Below, piece by piece: positions 1 to 11,480 of a stretch of 47,755 bases of DNA (the stretch's first letter is position 1; every line of letters begins with the position of its first letter). The DNA comes from Pseudomonadota bacterium. Its GTDB lineage: Bacteria > Myxococcota_A > UBA796 > GCA-2862545. The translations under genes were made by a program, and so were the position numbers. The stretch covers positions 1 to 47,755 of the forward strand of contig SXOB01000067.1 of NCBI GenBank assembly GCA_005776945.1, given 5' to 3'. Below the pieces are notes generated by a model. That model did no database searches. It worked only from the letters and a program-made list of their open reading frames with translations, and had not been told where the DNA came from.

Positions 1-531
1 GCCGACCGCGATGCCATCCGCGCCGTTGACAAGCAGGTACGGAAACCGCGACGGCAGCACGTCGGGCTCCTCGTGCGTCCCGTCGAAATTCGGCGACAGC
101 GGGACGGTCTCCTTGTCGATGTCGATGAGAAGCTCGCCCGCGAGCTTCGTCATGCGGCACTCTGTGTACCGGTAGGCGGCCGCTCGGTCTCCGTCGACGG
201 ACCCGAAATTCCCCTGCCCGTCGACCAGAGGGTACCGGAGGTTCCACGGTTGGGCCATACGGACGAGCGCGTCGTAGACGGCGGTGTCGCCGTGGGGGTG
301 GTACTTCTTGAGCACTTCGCCGACGACGCCGGCGCACTTGCTGTGCTTCCGGTCGGCCGTCATTCCCTCGCGGTGCATCGCGGAGAGAATGCGGCGATGG
401 ACCGGTGTGAGGCCGTCGCGGACGTCGGGCAGGGCCCGCCCGATGATGACGGACATCGAGTAGTCCAGGTAGCTGGACTTGAGTTCCTCCTCGATACGGA
501 TCGGGAGGATGGAACTAGCAAAGGGATTCAT
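1..531 (-). CDS. gyrA: DNA gyrase subunit A, N-terminal part (cut by window edge)
   Basis: This is the breakage-reunion subunit of DNA gyrase, which supercoils DNA with GyrB. The first 177 codons are present; the rest lies beyond base 1. The translation starts [20 protein letters not shown] and carries the family's [10 protein letters not shown] segment, the [11 protein letters not shown] loop, the [18 protein letters not shown] helix (winged-helix and quinolone-resistance region, with Thr where E. coli has Ser83 and Asp at the Asp87 position) and the AAAYRYTE motif containing the catalytic tyrosine. The ATG at 529-531 overlaps the TGA of the upstream ArsA-like gene (ATGA), so it is probably translated by reinitiation as the last visible gene of the gyrB operon. 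The truncation is only a window effect. Confidence 0.96.
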   Translation of the reverse strand, partial: MNPFASSILPIRIEEELKSSYLDYSMSVIIGRALPDVRDGLTPVHRRILSAMHREGMTADRKHSKCAGVVGEVLKKYHPHGDTAVYDALVRMAQPWNLRYPLVDGQGNFGSVDGDRAAAYRYTECRMTKLAGELLIDIDKETVPLSPNFDGTHEEPDVLPSRFPYLLVNGADGIAVG

Positions 532-1664
532 CGGGGGGACTCGCTCTTCAGGGGCCGGCCAAACAGCGAATCGCCGATTCGGTCCAGGCCGTCAAGGTCG
601 TTGACGTCGTCGTCGAGGCGGGGCACCTCGACGTAGAAACCAGGGGAGGCCGCCGCACGAAGCGGGCGCAGCCGCTCTGCCTGGGCCGTGGCGAGCGCGG
701 CGAGGCGCCGGTGCGCCATCGAAAGGCGGGCCAGGAGTTGAGCCGCGGCGGTTGGCGGGAGGTCGGCGCCGAGGTCCGCGACGGCCTCACCAAGCGCGCC
801 ACGGGCATCATGATCCGTCACGGCGACCCTGTGCACCTGGTTCGCCACGATGCCTGCACGTGGAAGGTCGCGCCGCCCGAGCTCCTCTTGGAACCACAGC
901 GCGACGTCCAAACCGTTGGGGTGGGGCGCCGCCACCGTCACGAAGCCCGTTTCGGGAGCCCGGAGGCGAGCCAGGACGGCCTCGTGGCGCGCCAAGAACC
1001 CGGCAACCATGCCTTGGAAGTCCGAAAAGAAGGCGCCGAGATCCGTGACGAAGTCCGCACCGAACACCACGCCAAGCAGGCGCTGCACGACGTTGACGGG
1101 TCCCGCGAACCACAACCCCCCGCGCGCGGGGAGGAACCACCCCAAGACGCGCTCGTCGAGGAACCGGACGAGACGGCCGGGTGCCTCCAAGAAGTCCAGC
1201 GCATTCTTCACGGGGGCTGTGTCGAGGACGACGAGGTCCCAGCGATCGTCGTCCACGAGATCGTGGAGCAACTCCGACGCCATGTAGTCCTGACTCCCCG
1301 CCAGGGTGTCCGCCATGTGACGGTAGACGTGGTTGCCGAGCACCCGGTCCCGAGTCTCCTCGTCGGGCGCCACCTTCGCGATGAGGTTGTCGAAAGCCGC
1401 GCGGCTGTCGAGCATCCCCGCCCAAAGCTGGCCCGGACCGGCCCCGGCGATGGCGCGCGGCGTGCCGTCGAGCATGTCCAGGCCAAGGGCGTCCGCGAGT
1501 CGGCGCGCCGGATCGATCGTCAACACGACGACGCGACGGCCGAGCCGAGCCGCCCGCAACCCGATCGCAGCCGAGGTCGTCGTCTTGCCGACACCTCCGG
1601 CGCCGACACAGACCACAAGGCGCCGTTGGGACAGCCACAGCTCGAGCGGGCTCAGGTCGTCCAT
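528..1664 (-). CDS. ArsA/Get3-family ATPase, second of a pair (atypical P-loop)
   Basis: This 378-residue SIMIBI-class ATPase is related to ArsA/Get3. The N-terminus has the P-loop [13 protein letters not shown] (about residues 22-34), which lacks the first 'signature' lysine of the KGGxGKT deviant Walker A motif. It is followed by [18 protein letters not shown], typical of one member of paired bacterial ArsA-like proteins, and by [19 protein letters not shown], the equivalent of the DTAPTGHTLR switch II region. No arsenic-binding cysteine cluster is evident, so arsenite export is unlikely. Paired Get3-like proteins are known in Actinobacteria (Rv3679/Rv3680 of M. tuberculosis); by analogy this may form a heterodimer with the preceding gene product. 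Its ATG lies 13 bases inside the upstream ArsA-like gene and its TGA overlaps the gyrA ATG. Function here is unknown. Confidence 0.88.
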   Translation of the reverse strand: MDDLSPLELWLSQRRLVVCVGAGGVGKTTTSAAIGLRAARLGRRVVVLTIDPARRLADALGLDMLDGTPRAIAGAGPGQLWAGMLDSRAAFDNLIAKVAPDEETRDRVLGNHVYRHMADTLAGSQDYMASELLHDLVDDDRWDLVVLDTAPVKNALDFLEAPGRLVRFLDERVLGWFLPARGGLWFAGPVNVVQRLLGVVFGADFVTDLGAFFSDFQGMVAGFLARHEAVLARLRAPETGFVTVAAPHPNGLDVALWFQEELGRRDLPRAGIVANQVHRVAVTDHDARGALGEAVADLGADLPPTAAAQLLARLSMAHRRLAALATAQAERLRPLRAAASPGFYVEVPRLDDDVNDLDGLDRIGDSLFGRPLKSESPR

Positions 1665-2610
1665 TCGACCTCCGAACGCGCTCGACCGACCCGACGCCCA
1701 AGCGCGACGGCCACTTCCTGGACCACCTGGGTCGGCGACGCGTCGGGCGCCATCGCGTGTACGGGAATCGGCACCCGCCCACAGCCCGCTTCGATTCCGG
1801 CCATCGCCGCGGCACTCGCCGCCTCCATGGCGGCCTCCCAGCGTCCGGCGCGCACGAACTCGCGGCCGGCGTCGCTGAGCGGAGCCTCGGCGAGGCGCGC
1901 CAACAACGTACCCTCGTCCTCGGTCATCGTGGGCGGGGTCGCGCGGTTGAGGAAGATCTGGGGCGGACGGGACAACAGGCCGATCGCACCCAGACGTTCG
2001 GCCGTCTCGATCGTCTCGCTGACGACCATCTCTTCCGGCAGGGCGACGAGGACGACGTGGGTATCGATGTGCAGGATTCGGTCCCGCAACTGCGCCGCGC
2101 GCTGCCGAATGGGTCCGCTGCGGAACAGGCCGAGCGCGGACCGCGTGACGTCGAGCAACGACAACGCATGACCACTCGCCGGCATGTCCACAACGACGAG
2201 GTCGTAGCGGGAGGTGTGCTGTTCCACGGCGGACAACGTGACGAGTTCTCGGCTTCCCGGCGTGAAGTCGAGGAAGCGGGCGAGGGCCGCGTTCGACAAC
2301 ACCGCGCCAACGAGGCGACGCGACGGCACCACCCGCTCAAGAAAGGCGCCCAAGGCCTCTTGCCAAGTCAGGTTGGCGACATCGAGGTTGGGCCGCACCG
2401 AGACGGGCTCCCACGACCCACCCGCCCCGAAGATGACGGGAAGCGAAGGGTGCTTGGCATCCACCTCAGCGAGCAGGACGCGGCGGCCTTCGGCCGCGGC
2501 CAACATGGCCAGCGCGGAGGCAAAGGTCGTCTTCCCCGTGCCCCCTTTGCCGGTCACGAGCGCGAGGCGGCCGGCGAGCAGGCCCGCGATCTCGGCCCGA
2601 TCGTCGGACA

Positions 2611-2611
<1 letters not shown>
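1652..2611 (-). CDS. ArsA/Get3-family ATPase, first of a pair (canonical deviant Walker A)
   Basis: This 319-residue ATPase of the ArsA/Get3 family starts at the ATG at 2609-2611, which overlaps the gyrB TGA (ATGA). The deviant Walker A motif GKGGTGKTTFASALA (about residues 20-34) keeps the signature lysine. RVLLAEVDAKHPSLP corresponds to the switch I aspartate region, and DLVVVDMPASGHALSLL to switch II (DTAPTGH in Get3). A later segment, ALPEEMVVSETIETAERL, matches the family's VxxPExxxxxET pattern. Get3 proteins hand tail-anchored membrane proteins to the membrane; the bacterial paralogues are poorly understood. Together with the following gene it makes an asymmetric pair, one with and one without the signature lysine. 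Location inside a gyrase operon is unusual. Confidence 0.9.
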
Positions 2612-5061
<2,450 letters not shown>

Positions 5062-5070
5062 CTATCTGGA

Positions 5071-6198
5071 TCAGGACCCCTGGTCGAGGGCGATCGGCTC
5101 GTTGCCGCGCAGGTCCGAAAGGGCGACGCCGGCCTGCATGGTCCACAGGCGCGTCTCCCCTTCCGGAAGGTCGCGCAGCCACCGCGCATCCGTCGTCGAC
5201 GCGAACACCTGAGCGCCCAGACCCTTGAGCCGGTCCACCAATCGCGCGGTTCGGTCGCGGTCGAGTTCCGATCCTACGTCGTCGACGAGGAACACGGGGA
5301 CGTCTCCCCGTTCGGCCGCCGCGCTGAGCTCTGCGAGCTTGAGCGCCAACACGACACTCCGCACCTGGCCACGGCTCGCCCAGTTGCGAACCGCTCGGCC
5401 GTCGAGTGAAAGCTCCACATCGTCGGTCTGGGGACCGACGAGCACCATCGTCCGCCGCCGCTCTTCGGCGCGTGCGGTCGCCAACGCCGTCGACAAGGCT
5501 TGCGCACGCGACGCGACGCCGTCCCCCTGGGCCGCCGTGCGCAGCCGCAGCGCCAGGCGCCCCGTGCCCGCAAGGGCCGCATGGTGATCGGCGACATGAG
5601 ACGTCAGGGCCGCCACCTGGCGGGCGCGCGCCTCGCACAGGGCCGCGCCCGCGTCGGCGAGCGCACCGTCGAGCGCGTCGAGCACATCGTCTGCAGCCCC
5701 AGACCGCAAGGCGGCCCCTTTGTGGTCGAGCAGGCGTCGCACCCGGTTGACGCGGTCGAGGTGGGCCGGCTCCGCCGTGAAGGCAGCCCGGTCGAGGTAC
5801 CGACGGCGAAGCGCCGGTTCACCGCTGGCGACCGCGATGTCGTCTGGCGTGAAGGCCACGCACCGCAGCGCGCCGAACCACTCCCCGAGATCCGAGACCT
5901 TGGCCGCGTCCCGCGTCAGGTTGCGCAGCGGCCCGGCGACCTCGAGTTGCAGGCGCGTCGCGCCAATGTCGCTGCGCACCTGCGCCTCGGCCTTGGCCGT
6001 CGTCGCCCCCCACTGGATGGCGTCCCTGAGCCTATGGCCGTGGATGGGCTTGAGCGTCGAGAGCGCGTAGACGAGCTCGAGCACGTGCGTCTTGCCCTGC
6101 CCGTTATTCCCTTCGAACACGACGAAGGGGGCGTCGACGTCGAGGTCCAGAGGCGCGAGATTCCGCCAATGGACCGCCGACAGCCTTCGGACGATCAA
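5071..6198 (-). CDS. recF: DNA replication and repair protein RecF
   Basis: RecF is an ABC-type ATPase of the SMC superfamily that helps RecOR load RecA at gapped DNA. The 375 residues begin MIVRRLSAVHWRNLAPLDLD, with the Walker A VFEGNNGQGKTHVLELVYAL at about residues 27-46, the RRRYLDRAAFTAEP segment, a signature-like region around NWASRGQVRSVVLALKLAEL, the Walker B FLVDDVGSELD and a final STTDARWL. The start codon is TTG (6196-6198), overlapping the dnaN TGA as TTGA, so translation is coupled to dnaN. This is the classical dnaA-dnaN-recF-gyrB order. Confidence 0.96.
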   Translation of the reverse strand: MIVRRLSAVHWRNLAPLDLDVDAPFVVFEGNNGQGKTHVLELVYALSTLKPIHGHRLRDAIQWGATTAKAEAQVRSDIGATRLQLEVAGPLRNLTRDAAKVSDLGEWFGALRCVAFTPDDIAVASGEPALRRRYLDRAAFTAEPAHLDRVNRVRRLLDHKGAALRSGAADDVLDALDGALADAGAALCEARARQVAALTSHVADHHAALAGTGRLALRLRTAAQGDGVASRAQALSTALATARAEERRRTMVLVGPQTDDVELSLDGRAVRNWASRGQVRSVVLALKLAELSAAAERGDVPVFLVDDVGSELDRDRTARLVDRLKGLGAQVFASTTDARWLRDLPEGETRLWTMQAGVALSDLRGNEPIALDQGS

Positions 6199-7310
6199 TC
6201 CAGCCGCATCGGCATGACCACGAAGAACGCACCGCTCTGGTCGGGGTCGCGCAACAGGCAGGGCGCAAGCGCGTGGGCCATGTGGAGCGTGACGCGCTCG
6301 CTCTCCAGCGCTTGCAGGACATCATACAGGTAGCGGGCATTGAAGCCCGTCACGAGGTCTTCCCCTTGGTGCGCGATGGGGAGCGACTCCTTGACCTCTC
6401 CGCGGTCCGCATTTTGGACGTCGATGCCCAACTCCTCGGCCCCGAAGGCGAAGCGAACGGCCCGCGACCGGTCCTGAACGACGATCAAGACGCGCCGCAG
6501 CGCACTCATCAGGTCTGCGCCGCGCGCGGTCACCTCGTGGCGGTGGTCCGTCGGCAACACACTTTCGTAGTCTGGGAACTCGCCGTCGAGCATCCGGAAC
6601 CAGAAGCTCGCGCCAGGCCGGCTGACCCGGATGGCCTGGTCGCCAAATGCGATCTCGACGTGGCTGTCGTCGGTCTCGAGCAGGCGGCGCAACACGGTCA
6701 GCGCCTTGCGGGGCACGAGCATTCGGTGGGGAACGGCGAGCGCACCCTCGACCGGCGCTTGAGAGGCCGACAACCGATGTCCGTCCGTCGCGACCATGCG
6801 GAGATGGGACTGGCCGTCGACGGTCACCTCTTGAAGGTGGGCGCCGTTCAGGCCGTAGCGAACTTCATCGGTCGAAACCGAAAAGTGGGTCTGATCGATG
6901 ATCCGGCGAAGGGCAGACTGTCCGATGCGGGCCGTCGATCTCGGATCGAACGGCGGAAGCGGGGGGTAGTCCTCCGCTGGCAGTCCTGGAATGCGGAACA
7001 CGCTCTTGCCAGAGCGGACCTCGAGCCGCCCCGAGGAGACGCCGAGGCGAACCGTCGCCTCCGGAAGCGCCCGAACGATCTGGAACAAGTTGGCGGCATC
7101 GACAGCGAGCGCACCGTTGGCCGTGACGTTGGCCGGGGCGTCACCCATGAACGCGATTTCCGTGTCCGTGGCCGTCATGCGCAGCCCTTCGCCGGAGCGA
7201 GCGTGCAGCAACACGTGGGATCCCACAGCCGTCGTGCTTCGGCGCTCGACCACACCCTGTACGTGGGCCAGTCCTCGGCTCAATTCGTCGCGATCGATGT
7301 AGAGGTCCAT
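6195..7310 (-). CDS. dnaN: DNA polymerase III beta subunit (sliding clamp)
   Basis: The sliding clamp encircles DNA and tethers polymerase and many partner proteins. The protein is 371 residues, the family size, beginning MDLYIDRDELSRGLAHVQGV, with LFQIVRALPEATVRL and FRIPGLPAEDYPPLP in domain I and VATDGHRLSASQAPV in domain II, all typical. The ATG at 7308-7310 is chosen because the family begins at this point; a longer frame to 7370 would add 20 arginine-rich residues running into oriC. The stop overlaps the recF TTG. Upstream lies the oriC candidate and then dnaA. Confidence 0.96.
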   Translation of the reverse strand: MDLYIDRDELSRGLAHVQGVVERRSTTAVGSHVLLHARSGEGLRMTATDTEIAFMGDAPANVTANGALAVDAANLFQIVRALPEATVRLGVSSGRLEVRSGKSVFRIPGLPAEDYPPLPPFDPRSTARIGQSALRRIIDQTHFSVSTDEVRYGLNGAHLQEVTVDGQSHLRMVATDGHRLSASQAPVEGALAVPHRMLVPRKALTVLRRLLETDDSHVEIAFGDQAIRVSRPGASFWFRMLDGEFPDYESVLPTDHRHEVTARGADLMSALRRVLIVVQDRSRAVRFAFGAEELGIDVQNADRGEVKESLPIAHQGEDLVTGFNARYLYDVLQALESERVTLHMAHALAPCLLRDPDQSGAFFVVMPMRLD

Positions 7311-7475
7311 GCACGCCCCGGCGGCCCCTATCCAGACGAACTGCCGGTCGCGATGCCTGCGACGGGGCAATCTCCCGGGCCCGATCCGGCCTCCGGTCGA
7401 TTTGTTCGCCCTACGTCCGGATCGAGATCCATTGGAGGATCAGATCGGATCGAAGTCGATAGGTCCTGTGGAGCG

Positions 7476-7484
7476 TGTGGATAA
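7476..7484 (-). promoter_or_regulatory. DnaA box, perfect match
   Basis: The minus strand reads TTATCCACA, identical to the bacterial consensus DnaA box. It borders the AT-rich stretch directly, as expected for the box nearest a DNA-unwinding element. Confidence 0.8.
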
Positions 7485-7517
7485 TCTATCTTCTTGGCGA
7501 TCAATGATAAGATTTCG
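7481..7517. other. AT-rich stretch, probable DNA-unwinding element
   Basis: The run ATAATCTATCTTCTTGGCGA followed by TCAATGATAAGATTTCG is markedly AT-rich compared with flanking DNA of roughly two-thirds GC. It starts inside the perfect DnaA box. This is the only comparable AT-rich stretch I see between gyrB and mnmE. Confidence 0.5.
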
Positions 7518-7607
7518 CCAGACGTTCCTGTGGACGATGCAGTGGATATTCTCTCTCCGCTGGGGAGAACCGTAGCCACGCGGGCGGCATCGTCGCCTTC
7601 CCACACC

Positions 7608-7616
7608 TTGTCCACA
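7608..7616 (+). promoter_or_regulatory. DnaA box, one mismatch
   Basis: TTGTCCACA on the plus strand differs from TTATCCACA only at position 3. It lies about 30 bases past the end of dnaA, on the opposite strand to the perfect box. Confidence 0.6.
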
Positions 7617-7646
7617 GCCTTTGTCCCCAGGTCCTGTGCAGAGCCT

Positions 7647-8951
7647 TCAGCGCCGGGCGAGGATCTGCTGCTCGAGGACGCGGACGCGCGTGGCGAGGTC
7701 GTCATCGACCTTCAGGTCGGACTCCACCTTGGCGACGCCGTGTTGGACGGTGCTGTGGTCGCGGCCAAACTCGCGGCCGAGCTCAGGGAAACTGACGCCG
7801 CAGTGGCGTCGAGCCAGGTACATCGCGAGGTGGCGTGCACGGGTCATCATCCGGTTGCGTTTGGGGCCCGTGATGTCGGCCGACCGGACGCCGTGGGTTC
7901 GTGCGACGGCTTGGATGACGACGCTGACGGGGACCAGCCCTGGGTTCGCCTCCGCGTCGGCGAGGAAGCGGACGCCGGCCTCGGGCGGAGCGTGCAGCGC
8001 GCGCAGCGCCGTCCACTTGTTGAGCAGGCCTTCCACCTCGCGGACGTTGCCCCGCCCGCGGGTCGCGATGCGGTCGGCGACGTCGGTCGGGACGGTCACG
8101 CCCATGGCGCCGGCCTTCTTGTGGAGAATGGCGAGCAGCGTCTCCCGGTCGGGAGGCTGGACGTCCACGGGCAGGCCGCCCTGGAATCGGGTCCGCAGCC
8201 GCGGTTCAAGCTTGTCGATCGCGGCGGGCTCCACGTCGCAGCTCAGCACGATCTGGCGCCCGCTGGACACGAGCGCGTTGAAGGTGTGGAAGAACTCCTC
8301 CTGCGTTCGGTCCTTGCCGGAGAGGAACTGGATGTCGTCGACGAGAAGGACGCTCGCCCGCTGGCGGTACTTCGCGCGGAAATCGTCCATTCGCTTGTCG
8401 CGGAGCGAGTCGATCATCTCGTTCATGAACGCTTCGGCGGTCACGTAGAGGACGCGGGCGCCGCGGTGCCGTTGGGCGACCTCGTTGCCGATCGCGTGCA
8501 TGAGATGGGTCTTGCCGAGGCCGGTGGGACCGTAGATCGTCAGCGGGTTGTAGGCGCGGGCGGGGCCGTCGGAGACGGCCTGGGCGGCAGCGACGGCCAG
8601 CTTGTTGCATTCGCCCACCACGAGGCTGGCGAAGGTGTAGCGGGCGTGAAGGCCCGATTCGGGGGCGACGCAGTCGTCGTCGATGATCGGCAGCTCGGCG
8701 GTCGGATCGTCGGCGGCCTCGAAGTCCACGGTCGGCAGGTGGCCAAGCACGGCGCGGAAGGCGGCCTCCAGCGGCCCTTGGTAGTTCTCCAGGATCCAGT
8801 CGGCGTAGTACTGGTTGGGGACCTGAAGCAGGACGCGCTCGGGCGTCCAGACGGTCGGCGTGGTGCTGCTGAACCAGATCGCGACGTCCTGGTGGCCGAT
8901 CTGCTCACCGACGTTCTGCAGCACCTGATTCCAGCGGGAGACGGCGTCCAT
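7647..8951 (-). CDS. dnaA: Chromosomal replication initiator protein DnaA
   Basis: DnaA binds DnaA boxes and opens oriC. The 434 residues include domain I at about 1-80 (begins [20 protein letters not shown]), a short linker, the AAA+ domain with Walker [20 protein letters not shown] at about 140 and Walker [21 protein letters not shown] at about 202, and the C-terminal helix-turn-helix signature [19 protein letters not shown] near residue 400. The ATG at 8949-8951 fits the family N-terminus; upstream there is no strong ribosome binding site. If oriC lies at about 7500, dnaA itself is transcribed toward the origin while dnaN, recF and gyrB run away from it. Confidence 0.97.
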   Translation of the reverse strand: MDAVSRWNQVLQNVGEQIGHQDVAIWFSSTTPTVWTPERVLLQVPNQYYADWILENYQGPLEAAFRAVLGHLPTVDFEAADDPTAELPIIDDDCVAPESGLHARYTFASLVVGECNKLAVAAAQAVSDGPARAYNPLTIYGPTGLGKTHLMHAIGNEVAQRHRGARVLYVTAEAFMNEMIDSLRDKRMDDFRAKYRQRASVLLVDDIQFLSGKDRTQEEFFHTFNALVSSGRQIVLSCDVEPAAIDKLEPRLRTRFQGGLPVDVQPPDRETLLAILHKKAGAMGVTVPTDVADRIATRGRGNVREVEGLLNKWTALRALHAPPEAGVRFLADAEANPGLVPVSVVIQAVARTHGVRSADITGPKRNRMMTRARHLAMYLARRHCGVSFPELGREFGRDHSTVQHGVAKVESDLKVDDDLATRVRVLEQQILARR

Positions 8952-9088
8952 GGGGGCCCGACACCCTAACGAATGGAAGGGGTGAGGCCACCGGAGCGTC
9001 GCGGGTTGCGGGCCCCTGCCGCTCCGATTACCGGCGGCTGCCGCGCCACAGGGCCCCTACGACGGGCCGGGCGATCGACGGAGAGGCG

Positions 9089-9244
9089 ATGAAGCGCACG
9101 TATCAACCGCACCGCATCAAGCGCCTGCGGACCCACGGTTTTCGGGCCCGGATGAAGACGCCGGGTGGCCGCCGCGTGATCAACAACCGGCGGAGCAAGG
9201 GCCGCGCGCGGCTCGCCGTCACGACGCCGAACAAGCGCCACTGA
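9089..9244 (+). CDS. rpmH: 50S ribosomal protein L34
   Basis: This short 51-residue gene begins [20 protein letters not shown] and ends [10 protein letters not shown], with the conserved MKRTYQP start, the HGFRARM core and the [13 protein letters not shown] segment. It is a structural protein of the large ribosomal subunit. The ATG is preceded by GGAGAGG five bases upstream. It diverges from dnaA across 137 bases and starts the plus-strand block rpmH-rnpA-yidD-yidC-jag-mnmE, the standard bacterial order. Confidence 0.97.
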   Translation: MKRTYQPHRIKRLRTHGFRARMKTPGGRRVINNRRSKGRARLAVTTPNKRH

Positions 9245-9262
9245 TCTCCCTTCGGAGGTCCC

Positions 9263-9613
9263 GTGGACCCCGGTGTTGGCTGGGATCGATCCCGGCGGTT
9301 GGTCCGATCGGCCGATCACGAGCGCCTGCGTAAGACCGGCCGCCGATGGCCCGGTCGTCACCTCGTGGCATTGGCGGCTCCCGCCGAGCTCGGCTGTGCT
9401 CGGGTGGGCTGGGCGATCTCGCGCAAAGTGGGTGGCGCCGTGCAACGCAACCAGGTCCGGCGTTGGCTGCGCGAGCTGATGCGGCACCGGTATGGAGCGC
9501 TTCCCGTGCTCGATCTCGTGTTCATCGCGCGGCCGGGCGCGGCCACCGCCGGACTCGACGGTCTCGCGCGCGAAGTGGACGGGCTGCTGTTCGCGCTTGG
9601 ACGCGCGGCGTGA
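9263..9613 (+). CDS. rnpA: Ribonuclease P protein component
   Basis: This is the basic protein cofactor of RNase P, which matures tRNA 5' ends. The 116-residue, arginine-rich protein has the family signature around residues 55-72, KVGGAVQRNQVRRWLRELMR, followed by LDLVFIARPGAAT. The GTG start at 9263 is set by GGAGG five bases upstream. It lies 18 bases after rpmH, and its TGA overlaps the GTG of yidD. Confidence 0.94.
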   Translation: MDPGVGWDRSRRLVRSADHERLRKTGRRWPGRHLVALAAPAELGCARVGWAISRKVGGAVQRNQVRRWLRELMRHRYGALPVLDLVFIARPGAATAGLDGLAREVDGLLFALGRAA

Positions 9614-9834
9614 CGTCGATTCTGGTCGCCGGCGTGCGCGCATATCAGTGGGTGCTTTCTCCCTGGTTGCCGCCGGCGTGCCGCTTTGAACCGACCTGCT
9701 CGCACTACGCGATCGGCGCCCTGCAAACGCATGGACCCGTTCGCGGAACTTGGCTGGCCACCTATCGACTGCTCCGTTGCCAGCCCTTTTCCCGCGGCGG
9801 CTACGACCCCGTCCCGCCCGTTGGGATCGCCTGA
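9610..9834 (+). CDS. yidD: Membrane protein insertion efficiency factor YidD
   Basis: This small 74-residue protein helps YidC/Sec insert membrane proteins. It carries the family core: RAYQWVLSPWLPPACRFEPT, then CSHYAIGALQTHG and LLRCQPFSRGGYDPVPP, with the three conserved cysteines. I chose the GTG at 9610-9612, which overlaps the rnpA stop (GTGA); an open frame reaching back to 9346 overlaps rnpA and adds non-family sequence. Its TGA overlaps the yidC ATG (TGATG). Confidence 0.93.
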   Translation: MTSILVAGVRAYQWVLSPWLPPACRFEPTCSHYAIGALQTHGPVRGTWLATYRLLRCQPFSRGGYDPVPPVGIA

Positions 9835-11480
9835 TGGACCGCCGCACGACGATCGCCGTCTTGCTCATGCTGGGCATCTGGTGGAGCTGGGTGTCGGGGC
9901 AACAAGCGCGCGTGGAGGCCGACGCAGCGGCGTCCGTCGCGGAGACGGTCGCGGCCGCGGCTCCGCCGGCGCCTCCCGCTCCGCCCGTGGTTCTCGCCGG
10001 TCCTCTGGCCGCGTCCAAGGACCTTGAAGGGTGCGGGATCGCCGCGCAGTGGTCGCCCGTCGGCCCGAGGCTGAGCTCGGCCGAGCTCGAGCGCTGGAAG
10101 TCGCCGTTCGTCCAGGTGCCGTGGTGGTCCTACGCCTGGGGCCGGCTCACTGGCAGCCTCTCGGGCCCCTGGCAGCCCTACGGTCCGCCGCCTGGGCGAA
10201 TGATGGTGCTCGGCCCGAAGGCCGAGGCGCTCGGGCTGTCGTTGGGCGGTTTGGCCCTGGCCAACGCCACGGAACACGAAGGCGGATGGCGGGCGACGAC
10301 GCCGGACGGCCTCGTCGTCGACATGGCGCTGACGCCCAAAGGCACCGGCCATGCCTGTCGCCTCGCCTGGCACGTCGAAATCGCCAATCCGTCGGGCCGT
10401 CCCTATACGGGGCCGGTCGAGATCTCGCTGCACGACGTCGTTCCCGTTGCCGGGGGCGGCTTGCTGTCGGGCTACGTCCCGACGATGGTGCCGGTGGCGT
10501 CGGTCGACGGCGGCGTCGAGCGCGCGGACGCGGCCGCCATCGTGGACGAGCCCTGGTCTCCCGAAGGGACCGTGGCTTGGTTCGGGCTCGCGGACACCTA
10601 CTTTTCGGCGCTCGTGTTGCCGCGGGGCGACACGCTTCCCGGCGCCGTGACCTTCGACGGGAAGGCGATCGACGACACCCACACCTGGGCCGGGGTCCGC
10701 TGGAAGGCGGACCTCGCGCTGGCGGCTGGGGCCAGCCGTGCGCTGGACTTCGATGTGTTCGTCGGCCCGCTCGATCCCGACGTCCTCGTCGAGGTCGACA
10801 AGGACCTGACCGAGCTCATCGATTTCGGTTGGTTCGCCGTATTCGCTTGGCCCCTGGCGTTTGGGTTGCGCCAGCTGCACGGGCTGACGGGCGACTGGGG
10901 CCTGGCGATCATCGCCTTGACCTTCGTTCTCAAGATCATCTTCTACTGGCCCACGCGGTCGGCCTTCCTGGCTGGCCAGGCCATGCAGGCCGTGCAGCCC
11001 GAGATGAAGGCGCTGCAGGAGCAGTACAAGGACCAGCCCGAAGAATTGAACCGGCGCATCATGGAGTTGTTCCGTGATCGCAAGGTCAATCCGCTTGGCG
11101 GCTGCCTGCCGATGTTCATCCAGATGCCGGTCTGGATCGCGCTGTACAACGTGCTTCGCAGCGTGGTCGACCTGTACCACACGCCCTTTCTCTACCTGCA
11201 GGATCTCTCGGTCGCGGACCCCTACGGTGCGCTGCCGATTCTCGTGATCATCGCAATGGTGATCCAGCAGCGTTCGATTCCGCTCGGCAACATGGACCCT
11301 GCTCAACAGCAGGTACTCCGCTGGATGCCGGTCATTTTTGGCGTTTTCTTCTTCGGGTTGCCATCGGGCCTGATGGTCTACATGTTCGTGAACACCACGC
11401 TGTCGATGGCGCAGCAATGGTACATGAAGCGCGGCACACCGGCCTTGGGGCCGCAGACCGCTACGGGGAGTGTCGGATGA
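9834..11480 (+). CDS. yidC: Membrane protein insertase YidC
   Basis: YidC inserts and folds inner-membrane proteins alone or with SecYEG. The 548 residues fit the Gram-negative form: a first membrane segment (TTIAVLLMLGIWWSWV), an Ala/Pro-rich linker, a large periplasmic beta domain at about 60-310, and the conserved five-helix insertase domain at about 340-540. That domain includes GDWGLAIIALTFVLKIIFYW, the amphipathic QPEMKALQEQYKDQPEELNR segment, NPLGGCLPMFIQMPVWIALY and a final MYMFVNTTL-type helix (seen as LMVYMFVNTTLSMAQQW). The ATG overlaps the yidD stop, and its own stop overlaps the jag ATG. Confidence 0.96.
   Translation: MDRRTTIAVLLMLGIWWSWVSGQQARVEADAAASVAETVAAAAPPAPPAPPVVLAGPLAASKDLEGCGIAAQWSPVGPRLSSAELERWKSPFVQVPWWSYAWGRLTGSLSGPWQPYGPPPGRMMVLGPKAEALGLSLGGLALANATEHEGGWRATTPDGLVVDMALTPKGTGHACRLAWHVEIANPSGRPYTGPVEISLHDVVPVAGGGLLSGYVPTMVPVASVDGGVERADAAAIVDEPWSPEGTVAWFGLADTYFSALVLPRGDTLPGAVTFDGKAIDDTHTWAGVRWKADLALAAGASRALDFDVFVGPLDPDVLVEVDKDLTELIDFGWFAVFAWPLAFGLRQLHGLTGDWGLAIIALTFVLKIIFYWPTRSAFLAGQAMQAVQPEMKALQEQYKDQPEELNRRIMELFRDRKVNPLGGCLPMFIQMPVWIALYNVLRSVVDLYHTPFLYLQDLSVADPYGALPILVIIAMVIQQRSIPLGNMDPAQQQVLRWMPVIFGVFFFGLPSGLMVYMFVNTTLSMAQQWYMKRGTPALGPQTATGSVG

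Larger units (their letters stand above)
7311..7646. other. oriC: Candidate replication origin (oriC) between dnaN and dnaA
   Basis: This 336-base gap has no supported gene. It contains one perfect DnaA box (7476-7484), one with a single mismatch (7608-7616), two with two mismatches (TGTGGACGA at 7529-7537 and AGTGGATAT at 7541-7549) and an AT-rich stretch at about 7481-7517 in an otherwise very GC-rich window. All box-like elements lie between 7470 and 7620. The position next to dnaA, and gene orientation switching nearby from minus to plus, agree with an origin. The dnaA-rpmH gap (8952-9088) shows no box. Assignment is from motifs and synteny only. Confidence 0.75.

Noticed and set aside
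8952..9088. Second origin cluster in the dnaA-rpmH gap
   Set aside because: No DnaA-box-like sequence or AT-rich stretch is visible there.
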